Both the position numbers and the translations under genes were made by a program. This document shows positions 43,287 through 55,444 of a stretch of DNA of 64,000 bases, one piece after another. The notes under the pieces were generated by a model, which was not told where the DNA came from, ran no database searches, and was given only the letters and a program-made list of their open reading frames with translations. Source of the DNA: Paralvinella palmiformis (Eukaryota; Annelida; Polychaeta; Terebellida; Alvinellidae). Within the stretch, counting starts at the first letter, position 1, and each line of letters begins with the position of its first letter. The DNA lies in assembly GCA_025642065.1 (NCBI GenBank), contig JAODUP010000277.1, positions 214,501 to 278,500 of the forward strand, in the 5' to 3' direction.

Positions 43287-45282
43287 TAAAATTCGATATT
43301 TTTTGTTTGGGTTTCGTTAAAAACGGGAGATTTCCTGCTCCCGAGAGACTTAACATGTCTGATATATGTTGTTAATTGTTTCTTGTGCTTTTTCTTTTAA
43401 ATCATAGCATTCAGCTTGAATTTTTTTTTTCTTCTTTGTGACAATTTATGATATGTTGTTTATGACTATAGTCTGAAATTGTTACCTATGCTTCCATTAT
43501 TAAACCATTTTTCCTTCGATCTTGTTCCATTTCTGTCAATTGATAGTTAGATATCTGTGAATTATTGCTGCTAGTACTTTTGATTGGCGACGAAGACTTC
43601 TAGTTGGCGACGAACTGCTAGTGACGACGACATGCATGACTCACAACCTCCCTCTTTAGCCTGAGCAGAACTCCATAAACGGCAATAATTTTATTTGACC
43701 TAATTTCTAAGCCAATTACGTGACATCATCCGGCCCAGATTTTATCTTAGCCCTACCCACATTGACCTATTTAGGTCAATGCCTACCCATATCTGTGGGG
43801 ATATGATTTGAGTCTCAGCCATTTATGTGTGTGTGTGTGTGTTGTTCTGGCCGTCTTGATCAATCTTGATCAAAGCTTCAGCAAAAGCCATTTGAACTTT
43901 GGGACAGGGAGCTACATATTGCTGTAAGTCATTTTTATATTTGAAACATTCACGATCATAAATTTTATCAGTGATTAATTAATGTTCTTTACAACAATAG
44001 GGTTCATGGTCCGCTTGCTGTTTTACACCTTTGCGACACTGACACAACGTGTCTGCGGACATATTTACTTTCCATTCAATCGACAAACCCGGCTTGACTA
44101 GGCTTAGGTCACCGCGGAGTAGGAATGACGGTTCTGTAGCGAGCTTTAAAAATGTTTGATCACTGTGATTTTTGCATCTTATGTTAATATTTTGATAACA
44201 GAGCTACCATCCATTACGATATATACGGAATCATTACGATTTTCTGTTCTTCATTACGCCCGTACTCTAAAAACTACGATAAGTCTGTCCTTTCCCGTAA
44301 TACTAATAGTTCCACGCGGTGCAGTTCTGCCGCTGTCTTAGTTGTACATTGTACCACACGGCAGTTGCCATAGAACTAGACCGCATGGCTTGAAAGCTTT
44401 TTCTTGGCCAGCAAATAGCAATGTTGCCCATTTCCAGGAGGACCCAGAATTTTGTGGGGATGGGTGAGTTTGAGTACCTTTACCTATGTGGTATGCAGGA
44501 GGTCCCCCTCCGTGTATAATATTTCTAGTACACTGTACAGAGATAGCTAAATAAATATATGGCAGTGGACTGAGTGGTCGCACAAACAATGTTCTCGTGG
44601 AGACGTTAGCCAGTGTTGGTTCAAATTGCATTGACAGACCATTTAATGTAGCCACCAATTAGATATGTTTATTTACGTTTTTATATGGGCGATAATGTGC
44701 GATTTTAGCAACTGAACCCAGAATACCAAAGTGATACCTGTCCTTGCTGCTGTTGAGTTCTTTTCTTTCTAAAATTCATTGTAAACTTTGCATGCGTCAA
44801 TTAATAATATACGGAGATGTATGTTTGTTGTGATCAATTCATGATAACCTAACTTAATTTTAATTATATTTTAATAGGATAAGGTAACTTATTTGGTTTA
44901 TATCAATGAACAGGATAAATAATTGACACTGGATATAGCCAAAGTTTGGTGCTCCTGTCTGTGTGATGGTGGACATTTTGATCTTGTTTTACAGCAGTGC
45001 AGATTGTGAAAAAATATTCTTATTTGTCATCAAAACCAAAACGGCTTTTAGGCACAGCATCTCCACCAAAACTCTCTTGGTAGCTTGATTGTGCACTAAG
45101 TATCCCTCAAAGACACAATACGTCCTCAGCAGAAACATTCCAATACTTTCCTGGATAAGACAAAGCGTGTTACCTATAAAAAACCTAAGGAAAAGTGACA
45201 TTCTATAATATACTATGTTAGAACTGAAATAACATTATATATCATGTGATTTGATTTTTAGTCATTTTTTAAACCGAATGAA
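43287..45282. other. No gene recognised
   Basis: A perfect 10-bp-arm hairpin lies at 43760-43781 and a GT tract near 43827-43842. Open frames at 44156-44341 (plus) and 44338-44658 (minus) have no family or splice support. Confidence 0.5.
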
Positions 45283-45408
45283 TTGATAAATAAAACAGCA
45301 ATCCTATGAAGGGTTGATAAATAAAACAGCAATCCTATGAAGGGTTGATAAATAAAACAGCAATCCTATTAAGGGTTGATAAATAAAACAGCAATCCTAT
45401 GAAGGGTT
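45283..45408 (+). repeat. 31-bp tandem repeat, 4 copies
   Basis: The unit starts ttgataaataaaacagcaat and ends cctatgaaggg. It is repeated four times with a single substitution (tattaaggg in copy 3). Confidence 0.95.
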
Positions 45409-47029
45409 TAGTATAGTGTAAAATATGTATGGTAATCATGTACTGAAAGTGCAGACTTGTGATGACTTAATTGTTATTAAACGTGGGGAAAATCTGATTA
45501 AATGAGAAAAGCAGTTAAACCTTTCACAAATGAATACCTATCAAGGTAAATTGTTTTGGTATTGATAAATATAATAAATTACATGGTTATGGGGTATGGT
45601 GTCATGTGAGTTGCAAGTCGTGTTTCATGCGATAATTTTTGCTTTTTCCAATTTTCAAATGTTGGCAGCCTTGTGATATAAATATGGATTTCATATATTA
45701 TATTAACTGTTTACATACTTTGTTGAAGGAATTATTTGCAGTTTTTGGCAACTTAATTGTGTTTCTTCCTTGATCCTCTGTGTATGAATCATTACTGTCT
45801 TTGTTAGTTTCAAGATGAATACAAAAAATGATGTACACAAACCAACTGCTGTATATGGGGAGCACTATGATGATAAAACCTTGCTTTTTCACCATGAGTA
45901 CCGTTTTCAAAACAAATCTTAGTATATTGCTTCAATCCAAATATTGCTTCAATCCAAAAATTCTTAATATATTGCTTCAATCCAAACATTGCTTAGAAGG
46001 AACATATATCTTCATTTAAGACTTAATTATATTAAATCTAAGTGTAATATTTTACCAAAGTACCTATAGCACCAATAAGAGTTGTTAGATGAATCCCATG
46101 TTAAATGGACTTACTGGTCCAGGCTTTGAATTTCTTCCTGGTCAGAGTACCTTTAGTCAAATGGTATATAAGATGTGTTAGCTGACATTTAGGTAGGAGA
46201 GGCAGTGGTTAAAATGATAATCTGAGCTTAAGTTGGGATACAATATCTCATGATTGGGCAACATGTAAATGAGATGCATGTTAACTTACCAAATGTGCCA
46301 CCCCTTAAAGAAATATTAAACATATCACAATATCGTATGCAGCATGCTTTCATCAAAATCTTATGGAGCTTCACCAATTAGTGATTAAACATTTAAAAAT
46401 ACACTCATCATGCTTTCATTATTAGCCATTGGGGACTATTGGAAGAAGAGAAAGATTCTATAGATAATAAACTTAAGTTTAGAATTAGAGAGCTTGTAAA
46501 CTGTTATTTTTAATAAAAATTTGATATATCTTAATTCTTATGTAATGTAGAGTTAATAATCAAATCTGTAGTCAAATGTATTCATCCTGTATCTGAAATA
46601 ATATAAATATTCATATTCAGACTTTTTTTATCATATATAATAGATTCACCAGAGTGAATTCTGTGTGTTTTATGCCTTGAAATAGAACATAACACAGGTA
46701 TTAGGCAATACCCCCTTAGTATGATAAGATATTAATTATATTCTTGTAGATTCACTATGTATATGTATAATTTCCTTCAATTTGCCATATTTCATTACCA
46801 ATCATTTTGAACATGTTAGTTCTGAGTTTGATCTTTCCTATTATGGGTCAAAAGTCAAGGTCATTATAATAATAATCCTTAGTTCCTGTAGAATACTAAA
46901 CATCAAGTTTGTAGGTAAGTAACTGCCTTCTTTTTAAGGTACAACCTATTTTCCTCTTGCAGATTTATGAAAATCTTTGAAATATTCACAGTTTTTGTTT
47001 AATATTCCCATCTAAAAGGTTCAGCAACA
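45409..47029. other. AT-rich, no gene recognised
   Basis: A short local repeat of tattgcttcaatccaaa (three copies) lies at about 45934-45990. No coding signal. Confidence 0.5.
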
Positions 47030-48625
47030 TATAATAATAATAATATACCATATTTATATAGCGCCCTATATAACCTGTAAGAAGGTTACTCAAAGGCGTT
47101 TGACAATAAATAATTCTATGGATGTAACAGATTTACATCTTTAAAAATACATAATTCTTTCCAGCCAAAGACATAATATATTGAGCTAGGAAAAGCTGAA
47201 ACAAAAAAATTTATTTTATCTTCTTTTTGAAGGTATCAAGGGTCTTGCACTTTCTGATGATTACTGGAAAATTATTCCATAAGGTTGCAGCAGCCTTTCT
47301 GAAACATCTATTACTGTATGTCACTCCATGTGTTGTTGGTACGGCTAAGAATGCTCCAGACTCAGTCCATAGAGACCTTGTCGGTTGATACAGAACGACA
47401 AGTTACTCTTAAGTACTTAGTCCCTTGAAGTGCCTTAAAAGTGTACATCAAAATCTTGTACTGTGACCTATATATAACTGGAAGCCAATGCAGGGAGTTC
47501 AAGACTGGTATATGCACTTGCGAGTGCGAGTGAATAACCTGGCAGAAGAATTCTGTACTTTCTGTAGCCGTCTCATCAGTGTGCTTGGAAGAACATACGG
47601 GAGAGCGTTGCCGTAATCTAACCGAGATATTATCAGGGCGTGTGACAGTGTTTTGCAAGCATCCAATGTGATGTACCGCTTGAAATGACCAATATTACTA
47701 ATTTGGTAATAACAAGCTTTGGATATTGCATAACAGTGGTAGAGCAAATTATGTCGGCTACATATCGCACCAATTGGTTTTGAATACAAACGTTACTTAC
47801 GTAATCCAAGTAACGATCCTTGTGGCACCCCAAAATTCAGGCACTTACCTTCTGATGTCGTCATACCTATGGTAACACACTGAGATCTGTTACTCAGATA
47901 AGATTTGATCTAGTAGAGGGAACTTCCGGTTACTCCAAACGAATGCTCAAAGCGCGTTTGAATGATCTTGTGATCTATGACATCGAAAGCAGCAGATAGG
48001 TCAAACAGAACAAATGCCGCCATACATTTCCTATCTAAAGTTTCAACAATGTCACGATGGACCTTCAGGAGCAGAGTCTCTGTAGAGTGACCGGTACGGT
48101 AAGCTGACTGAAGATTATCGTGCAGTATATGACTACTCAAATGGGTCACCAAACGCTTAGCAACCAGCTTCTCCAGGATCTTCGACAAGAAAGGCAGATT
48201 AGACACTGGGCGGTAATTTTTCAATTCCTTTTTATCAAGATTTAGCTTCTTCAGCAGTGGTCTAATATTGGCCTTTTTGAAAGAAAGCGGAACCTTGCAC
48301 TCCACCAGTGATTTGTTTATGACAATATCGTAATCAAAGGCAGTAGGTATTCCAGCACTTCTTTCAACAGGTATGTAGGTAATGGGTCTAGTTCACTAGA
48401 TTTTGAAGGAGGTTTAATGATAATATCACGTATCTCGTCTTGAGTGGCAGGCGCAAGTTTTGTCAGAGGCTGTTCTTCAAATTTGATATCAGCGCTCATC
48501 ACGACAGCGTCGCTTATTGGAGATTTGTGATTATCAATGTTGTCTCGGTGTTTGAATCTCGGTGTGGGCATATCTGAAGGGTGTTTCATCTTCACTTCAT
48601 TACCTTTGGAGGTCGCTTGACCCAT
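47030..48625 (-). mobile_element. CR1-like LINE, minus strand, 3' end intact, internally deleted
   Basis: From 48625 down: pre-RT ([20 protein letters not shown]), RT start ([50 protein letters not shown]), then after a gap lacking the YADD-type box, the CR1 C-terminal block (ISRLDYGNALPYVLPSTL; LQKVQNSSARL; LNSLHWLPVIYRSQYKILMY). The 3' UTR ends with ggcgctatataaatatggta and an (ATT)n tail at 47030-47045. CR1/Jockey-type organisation; not active. Confidence 0.8.
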
Positions 48626-48672
48626 TTAGCCTACCAAGTGCACAGAAGTGGTCATAAAACACTAATCATTCT
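48540..48672 (+). repeat. SINE family A, plus strand, at the 5' edge of the CR1-like LINE
   Basis: It reads gtttgaatctcggtgtgggc (B-box side), cattacctttggaggtcgct, tgacccatttagcctaccaa, gtgcacagaagtggtcataa, aacactaatcattctga. It lies between two CR1-like LINE fragments. Confidence 0.75.
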
Positions 48673-48676
48673 GAAT

Positions 48677-48890
48677 TCACTGACTGGAATTCCTGTTGTA
48701 ATCAGATATACCATATAATAGGGAGTTAGAATAGTCTATTCGAGATGTAACAAAGACATTGACCACAGTTGCAAGTACTTCTTGTGTCAATAATATTTTT
48801 AAGCAACGGATGTTCTGAAGATGGTAGTAGGAATCTCGGTATATTGACATGACATGTTCATACATATTAATATATTTTGTCAAATATAGC
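48677..48890 (-). mobile_element. Second CR1-like LINE fragment
   Basis: The minus-strand frame has SYYHLQNIRCLKILLTQE and VTSRIDYSNSLLYGIS, the CR1 block just before the Q-x-x-Q-N-x-A-A-R motif. It may be part of another copy separated by the SINE. Confidence 0.65.
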
Positions 48891-50978
48891 CCCTAGATAC
48901 TTTACTGACCCATTTCGGGTACTGGAAGATTCACCCATTCGTTTTGTTGAACGTGATCGCCCTTCTTCCCAGGTACCAAGGAGAGGTTGGGAGGCTTCGG
49001 AGGTTCCATGGGGCCTTCCATGTAAGAACACCCATTTCCGGCCGATCCGTTACGCAGATATTCTTGTATATAGCCCCCCCCACACACACACACGTTGCTG
49101 CTCCTGTGTATAGAGTTCCTGGTTTGACCTAACTGTAGGGATTTTCCCGGCTTGTTGTATTCAGATTGAAGTAGCACAAACTTACAAAACTTATAAAGTA
49201 TGAAATAACGTCAAGAAGACCTGATCTAATATGGGACTGAATTTCGGATCTCTATCGGTATTTTGAATTTATTCTAATACACCGATCTGGTTCCTTTAAA
49301 TAAATATCTATGTAAATGTCCCCCCCCCTTTTTAATTTCATGGATAATTTGAAAGATTTTCTTGTAGTTATTAGTTTAGCCTCTGTAGATATTGTAAACA
49401 GAATTTCGAGTCTATAGATACATCTCTATTAGCAAAGCCCCACAGGTACAACTAAAGCTCGATATCATTATGCTGTTGGTCTAACGTCCTAGATATTCAG
49501 ATTTCCATATTACTGTACGACACAAATTAAGCAGTCACGAGAACCTTTGGCGTAGTTTTAAGGGTCATCACATAAGTGCATAACCATTCCAGGCGTAGTG
49601 GTGAAAGCAGGCCCGAGTTGTCGAAATATCATTTCATGGCAGGGATATAGCATTTTCTTGCATCCGGGCGTTGCAATAAGTCGTAAACCATTTTCGTGGG
49701 CTTTAGTTTGGCAACTTTTTATATCTGGTCGTTTTCAGGAGAAGAAATGGGATTCCACTGTTAGACGCTCACACATCACGTGACGTCACATGTCTTCACC
49801 AAGCGGAATGCTCCTAGAAAACCTGGAAAATAACAAATTCATTTTCCAGCTCCTGGAAATGTCCTTGAATTTTGCAAAATCAGGAAATGTCGTGGAAAAA
49901 ATATTGCCCGTGAAAAAATCGACTTAGAACAAAATATACCATGAATAAATGTTATGCGCAGAGAAGAAAACTCCGATTGTAGAAGAAAAAGAGTACAGGT
50001 ACATAGTCTTGATATCCCACGATAGTTACAATTTAATAAAAGTGGGTGGATCAGATAGCTAGAAGGGGTGAGGAGGAGACTGTGCCATAAAAATGTCAAT
50101 AATCGATCGGTTTTCTGCTTTTCCGCACATACCTTGATTTATTACTTTTAAATCTTGTATACTTTGTCTTGGAAAATGGTAATATTTTCCTCAAAATGTC
50201 GTGAAATATTATATTTGCTTGGCTGCGGGAACCATGTTCCATTGCCAAGATTGTTAGTAGTTACTGGGGGCACACTAGAAAGGCACCAATCAGAGCTGTC
50301 GGAATACTGGGTGTCGGAACAGTGGTTTGTCAAAAGGGTGGACTGTCCGAACACTGAGCTGTCCAAATACCTGGCTGTCCGAACACTGGACTGTCCGGAC
50401 AATAATATTATTTCATCTAAAACTACCAATGTTTTGAACAAAGGTCATGGATATACGAACGCGTAGAATTCAGGCAATGATATTTGCTCTCCGCCAATGC
50501 GTTTGTAGATTTATAATTAGCAGTCAAAGTCTGCCTTTCTATCACATTTGAATACATGACAAGGGCATACGGAATTGTTTGTTTGCACGTTTTCTGTTTA
50601 CAATCTGCCAAAGTGATCAATGTTCCTAATTGTCACCACCCTCAAAGATTAAGGAACACATGAACACACTAAAGGCATGTAGTTGTTTGGTGTATTCGAA
50701 TCCAGAACCTTCCAGTTTTTGCTCACAACATTTACCACTAATTCGCTTTGACTACAATCACCTCCAATCTGTAACAAAAACCTAGTTCTCCCTAAAGGTG
50801 TGACTGGGAGAGGGGTAGGTCCTGAGGGAGGGTTCTCAAAAGGGATATATATATCTTAACGCCACAATTACCATCATACATATAAACATACGCCACTGAA
50901 TTAAACATTCATCAGCCTACATCACGTGTTGTATCTTCCTTGAAGTAAACTTGTAAAGTGTCTCTTCAGAAGACCGAG
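48891..50978. other. Upstream region of the hydrolase gene, no other gene
   Basis: Short open frames only. It includes C runs near 49073-49079 and 49320-49328 and an imperfect 15-20-bp minisatellite at 50296-50405. Confidence 0.5.
50296..50405 (+). repeat. Imperfect minisatellite of ctgtccgaacactg words
   Basis: Variants gctgtcggaatactggg, tgtcggaacagtgg, actgtccgaacactg, gctgtccaaatacctgg, ctgtccgaacactgg and actgtccgg follow each other. Confidence 0.7.
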
Positions 50979-51097
50979 ATGGCTGAACAAGGTACTTACG
51001 TCACTTTTCCTTCAGCCAATAAGGCTGGGCCAGGATGTGGGATGTTGTTTGGAGATCCCAAGATTTGTCCTCTTGGATTAATTGTAATACACGAATG
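50979..51097 (+). CDS. Hydrolase gene exon 1
   Basis: ATG in the context gaccgagATGG, a good animal start. It encodes the N-terminal strands up to VIHEW; the Trp codon is split by the intron (donor TG/gtaggt). Confidence 0.9.
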
Positions 51098-54000
51098 GTA
51101 GGTGAAGGCAAATTTACTGAATAATATTATAATATTGGTTGAGTTATTAATTGACTTATAGTCATGAAGAAACCCTCGAGGTACATTGTTGCAGATGATA
51201 ATTATCTTGACATAGTTTATACAACTTATAACCAAGCTAAGGTAAACATGATAAACTTGTAATCGATGGTAACCATGTTATTTCAAGACTAACTGGCAAA
51301 CCCAATAATTATGGCTTCCACCGTAAGCATATTACGTTGACAATCTAAGGTATTTATTTCATACAAATTATTGTGATATCGTGGATGCTTTTGTAATAAG
51401 GTACTTAAAGAAATTAATGATTAAAAATCCCACAGTATGTGTTTGAATAAATTATAATTATTGGAGCATAACGAAATGCATACTGAACATCATACAATCT
51501 ATATTAAACTGTCAGTCGATTGCATTTATCTTCACAGATACACGGCGTCCATCTAACACGGTTATAATATTGCAGTCATAGTTTAGCTTTCTTTCACCAG
51601 GTGGGGTATGAATGACCAAATCAAAACAGAAGGCGCAATGATGGCCAAGGATGGTAACTTCACTGTGCTTGTTCCTGATTATTATCGTGGAAAGGTATGT
51701 TAGAAGTTTTTCTGGGGTAACTCGATATTGTAAGCAGATGTAGTGGGGGGGGGGGGGCAATAATCTGGCCAAGGTAAAATTTCACATGATGAAATGAAAA
51801 TTCTATCTACAAAGAGACAGACAGTAAAAATATTAGATGAATATGCCGATAGCAAAAGAAGAAAGGGAACTATCATAATTCACAACCTACCCAATAGCGT
51901 AAAAGGTAACTCGCAGCAAATAAATAAAGATGACTTAAAAAGAATAGATGAGCTGATGGAACAAGGTACTGGTGTAAGTGGCGTTTAAAGTAATTAAGTT
52001 GATTAGACTAAGAGTTGGAGGCCAGATCTAACAAAGTAAACCTGGTCTTATTCTAGCAAGGGGGGATTCCCATGATTGACTCGGAACTATTTTAGCTGCA
52101 GCAAAAATGCTAAGGCACACAGATGACTGGGCTAACATATATATGTAAACAGATCTGACACCAACAGAACGAGACAAAGAGAGGAAACTCAAACGGGAAC
52201 TAAGAGAAAGACGAGATGCAGGTGCGAGAAATTTAATCACGGTTCTGCAACATGAAGCTGGAAACAGTAGTACCAAGGGAGATCAAAGCAAAGAAAAAAA
52301 CAAGTGACTACACCATTCAAATACACCAGCTATGTTAAGTGGCACAGAAGATATAAAGATCATCTACAAATACGCTGATACGGTCACAAACAAAATGAGA
52401 CTACCTTGTCCTCAGCTGTACCCTGACTGTGGAAAAACATCAGTTGAAAGAGGTTGAAAGATTCGACTACAATAAGGGGGATTATGCAGCAATAAACGAC
52501 AATCTCATGGACATTGACTGGACATCAAAATTCATAGGTATGACTACAGAAGAAATGTGGATATACTTTTCAAATACACTAACAGACCAAATGGAGAAAT
52601 ATATTCCAATTACGACGTATGATATGGATGACAAAAAAAGTTACAGACAAACACAAAAGAAGCAGTGTGCATGGAAGAAATATAAAGAAACAGGTAACAA
52701 GTGGGACTATGTGCAAACCACGAATGAAAACAAAACCAACATGATGACAAGAAAACTGTGTAGGGTCTTTGAGTACAACTTGGCGAGAAATATGAAACAG
52801 AACCCTAAGGCATTTTGGAGGTATTGCAAGTCCAAAATGAAGAACAGAAGTAAACGTGGTGACCTGAAAATGGCAGATAGCAAACTCACAGGTGATGATG
52901 ATAAAACAAAAGCTGAATTCTTTTTTTTGTGAGTGTATACACACATGGAAAAAAGACATCTCGGACCAAAATATCACTCAAAGGATAATTTCAACATAAG
53001 CTTCACATCTGATATCACTGAAAAGAAACTAAAAGTAACCAAGTGTGCTGGGCCAGATGGCTTCAATCCATGGAGGTTGAATGTGATCTCTCCTTCCGTT
53101 AACCTGCCGTTGAGCAACATCTGCACAAAATCATATGAGGATAGACGCCTACCAAGTGATTGGAAACATGCCCACATCGCACCAATCAACAAGAAAGCGT
53201 TCAAAGCTGTTTAAGTAAATTATCGTCTGGTCAGCTTACATCGGTGATAGGGAAATTGATGGAGTCTGTAATCAGAGATTCACTTGTGAATCACATGATG
53301 GATCACAATCTGTTTTGTGACCAGCAGCATGGATTTGTTGTGGAATGTTCTTGCATGACACAATTATTGGTCACTCTGGAATTACGGTCTGATTTGCTGG
53401 ATAGTGGGACCCCATTGAGATCATTTATTTGGATTTAAAAAAACTTTTGATACTGTCCCTCACTAAAGGTAACTGAAGATACTGAAGGCATAAGGTGTTA
53501 CTGATACACTACTGGAGTGGATCCAAGATTTTCTAACTGGACGAACGCAGAGAGTGGTAGTGAAAGGTACGCTGTCATCATGGGCAGATATCCTGAACGC
53601 AATACCTCAAGGAAGTGTCCTAGGTCCTATCCTGTTTGCCATTTTCATAAATGACCTGCCAAACCTGTTCAGCAGTACAGCAAACTTATTTGCTGATGAC
53701 ATGAAGCTGTTTCATGCAGCTCAGACAATTGAAGATCACCATGTCATGCAGCAAGACTTGGACAACCTCGTGAAATGGTCACATAAGTGTCAGCTAGATT
53801 TCAATGAAACCAAGTGCAAAAGCTTCCATCTAGGCAGTTCGAATTAAATTGTCAGATTAAAATACTAGATGGAAACCGAGATGTTAGGCGATACCAGATT
53901 TGAGAAGGACTTGGCTGTATTTATTGGCGAGGAACTAAAATTCCATCCCCATGTCTCCAACGCAGTAGAAAAAGCATCACGCTTGTTAGGCTTAATAAAA

Positions 54001-55356
54001 GTCACCTTCACATATCTAGATACTGTCATCATGCCTAGATTGTTCACCACTATGGTACGACCACACTTAAAATATGGGAATGTAATCTAGCACCCAAGAT
54101 TTAGGTATGCTAGGGTACATATAGAAAAATTCAGAGACGGGCCAGAGAAGACCGGGATAAACAATCAGGCAATGTCTCTATATTCCGTATATACGGTATC
54201 AAGGACCGGTGATAACAGAACTATTTTTTACGCCAAAATTATAAGAAATATTTTCTGGAAAGATTCTTATGACGACTAAATTTAAATCATGATTTAGTGC
54301 ATGCCAACTTACGTGGAATCCATGATGAAAACATCTGACGCCCTGATATTGTTTACATGTGCAGATTAGATTCTATTTGAAAGTTGAATGTGGAAAGTAT
54401 TACATGGTTCTATGTTATAATATCCACATTTCTGCTAAAACTATAACCTGTTTCAATCGATCTTAATTTCAAAACACACCCTTCGAGACGGCATGTTATC
54501 ATAATGTCCTCCCCGTGTAGAGGTATCTAGACTTTCAAGCGTTTAGTACTTGTGCAACATTATTATATGCATTCCACATTTTCACGTGGATACAACCAAC
54601 CGGGAAAACGTAGAAAAAGCTTTGAATTCATGTGAAACAATGTGACAACGATATAATCACCTAAGTTCAAGGTGGAAGTCATTTGGTATACTTGATAATT
54701 CTCTGTCCTGGTTTTTCCCATTTATAATTGCCAGATGAAGTGCATTAATGCAGTGGAGTGTTATTCTTGAAATGTTACACAAGGAGTTAGTCTTTCCCTA
54801 AATTATCTGCATTTTGTTTTAATAAATAACGAAAATAAAGTTAATCCAATATATCATATATTGTATCTGTTAGGTTGCAGATGACAGAGAAGAAGCAGGC
54901 CATTTGATGGCAGGACTAGATTGGTCTGGAGCTCTGTTAGATACATCAGCCGCAGCCGAGTTCTTGAAGCAGAAAGGCTGCAGTGAAGTTGGTGTGACGG
55001 GATTCTGTTTGGGTGGTGCCTTGTCGTTTGCTGCAGCCGTCAAGTGTCCACAGATTAAAGCTTCTGTCCCATTTTATGGTATCCCCAGTCCCGAAGTAGC
55101 CGATCTGAGCAAGATACAAATTCCGATACAAGCACATTTTGCTGAGAAGGACGAATTCGTTGGGTTTTCGGCTCCCGTTGATTATGAGCCCCTGAGAGAG
55201 AAACTGGTTGCTGCTGGAGTTAAGCTGGAGTTTTACACTTATAACGTCAGTCACGCTTTTACTAATCACGCAGGTCCAAATTATGATGCTGAAGCTACAA
55301 AGTTGTCCTTTAGTCGTGTCTATGCATTTATGAAGAAAAACCTAAAAAATGAATAA
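50979..55356 (+). CDS. Dienelactone-hydrolase family protein (carboxymethylenebutenolidase-like), 3 exons
   Basis: Exons 50979-51097, 51601-51694 and 54874-55356 join through GT/AG introns in phases 2 and 0 to give 231 residues, close to the usual length (about 235) of the bacterial enzyme. DLH-family proteins are cytosolic alpha/beta hydrolases that open lactones and related esters. The nucleophile elbow is GFCLGG with C116, the acid is D164 (AEKDEFV) and the histidine is H198 (SHAF). E39 in HEWWGMND matches the regulatory Glu of the family. There is no signal peptide. The Cys nucleophile (not Ser) separates it from most esterases. A 3.2-kb second intron carries a LINE in the same orientation. 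The substrate in animals is unknown. Confidence 0.95.
51601..51694 (+). CDS. Hydrolase gene exon 2
   Basis: Acceptor tttcaccag, donor AAAG/gtatgt. It completes the HEWWG motif and encodes VLVPDYYRGK, the family's second strand and loop. Confidence 0.93.
51790..54330 (+). mobile_element. Non-LTR retrotransposon in hydrolase intron 2, sense strand
   Basis: An ORF1-like start (GTIIIHNLPNSVKGN near 51867; then DLTPTERDKERKLKRELRER near 52155, a conserved ORF1 C-terminal motif) leads without a full endonuclease into a pre-RT region (KAFWRYCKSKMKNRSKRGDL near 52812). RT follows: CAGPDGFNPWRL near 53048, LTSVIGKLMESVI near 53237, IPQGSVLGPILFAIFINDLP near 53600, LFADDMKLF near 53690. The post-RT end is VMPRLFTTMVRPHLKYGNVI-like near 54030-54090. 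Several stops. Confidence 0.8.
54874..55356 (+). CDS. Hydrolase gene exon 3 (catalytic triad)
   Basis: Acceptor tctgttag. It encodes the rest of the protein, including Cys, Asp and His of the triad, and ends FMKKNLKNE then TAA. The family ATG at 54904 inside it is internal, not a start. Confidence 0.94.
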   Translation, partial: VADDREEAGHLMAGLDWSGALLDTSAAAEFLKQKGCSEVGVTGFCLGGALSFAAAVKCPQIKASVPFYGIPSPEVADLSKIQIPIQAHFAEKDEFVGFSAPVDYEPLREKLVAAGVKLEFYTYNVSHAFTNHAGPNYDAEATKLSFSRVYAFMKKNLKNE

Positions 55357-55374
55357 TAAGTTTGGAAATTTATA

Positions 55375-55380
55375 AATAAA
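55375..55380 (+). terminator. Poly(A) signal AATAAA of the hydrolase gene
   Basis: Canonical AATAAA 18 bases after the stop, implying a very short 3' UTR. Confidence 0.75.
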
Positions 55381-55444
55381 GCCATTATTGAATTGATTTA
55401 TTAAGGAGTGTATGAATTATATATAATTATATATACCATATTAT

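Noticed and set aside
44338..44658. 106-codon minus-strand ORF
   Set aside because: No family, no splice or poly(A) context, and no recognisable repeat motif.
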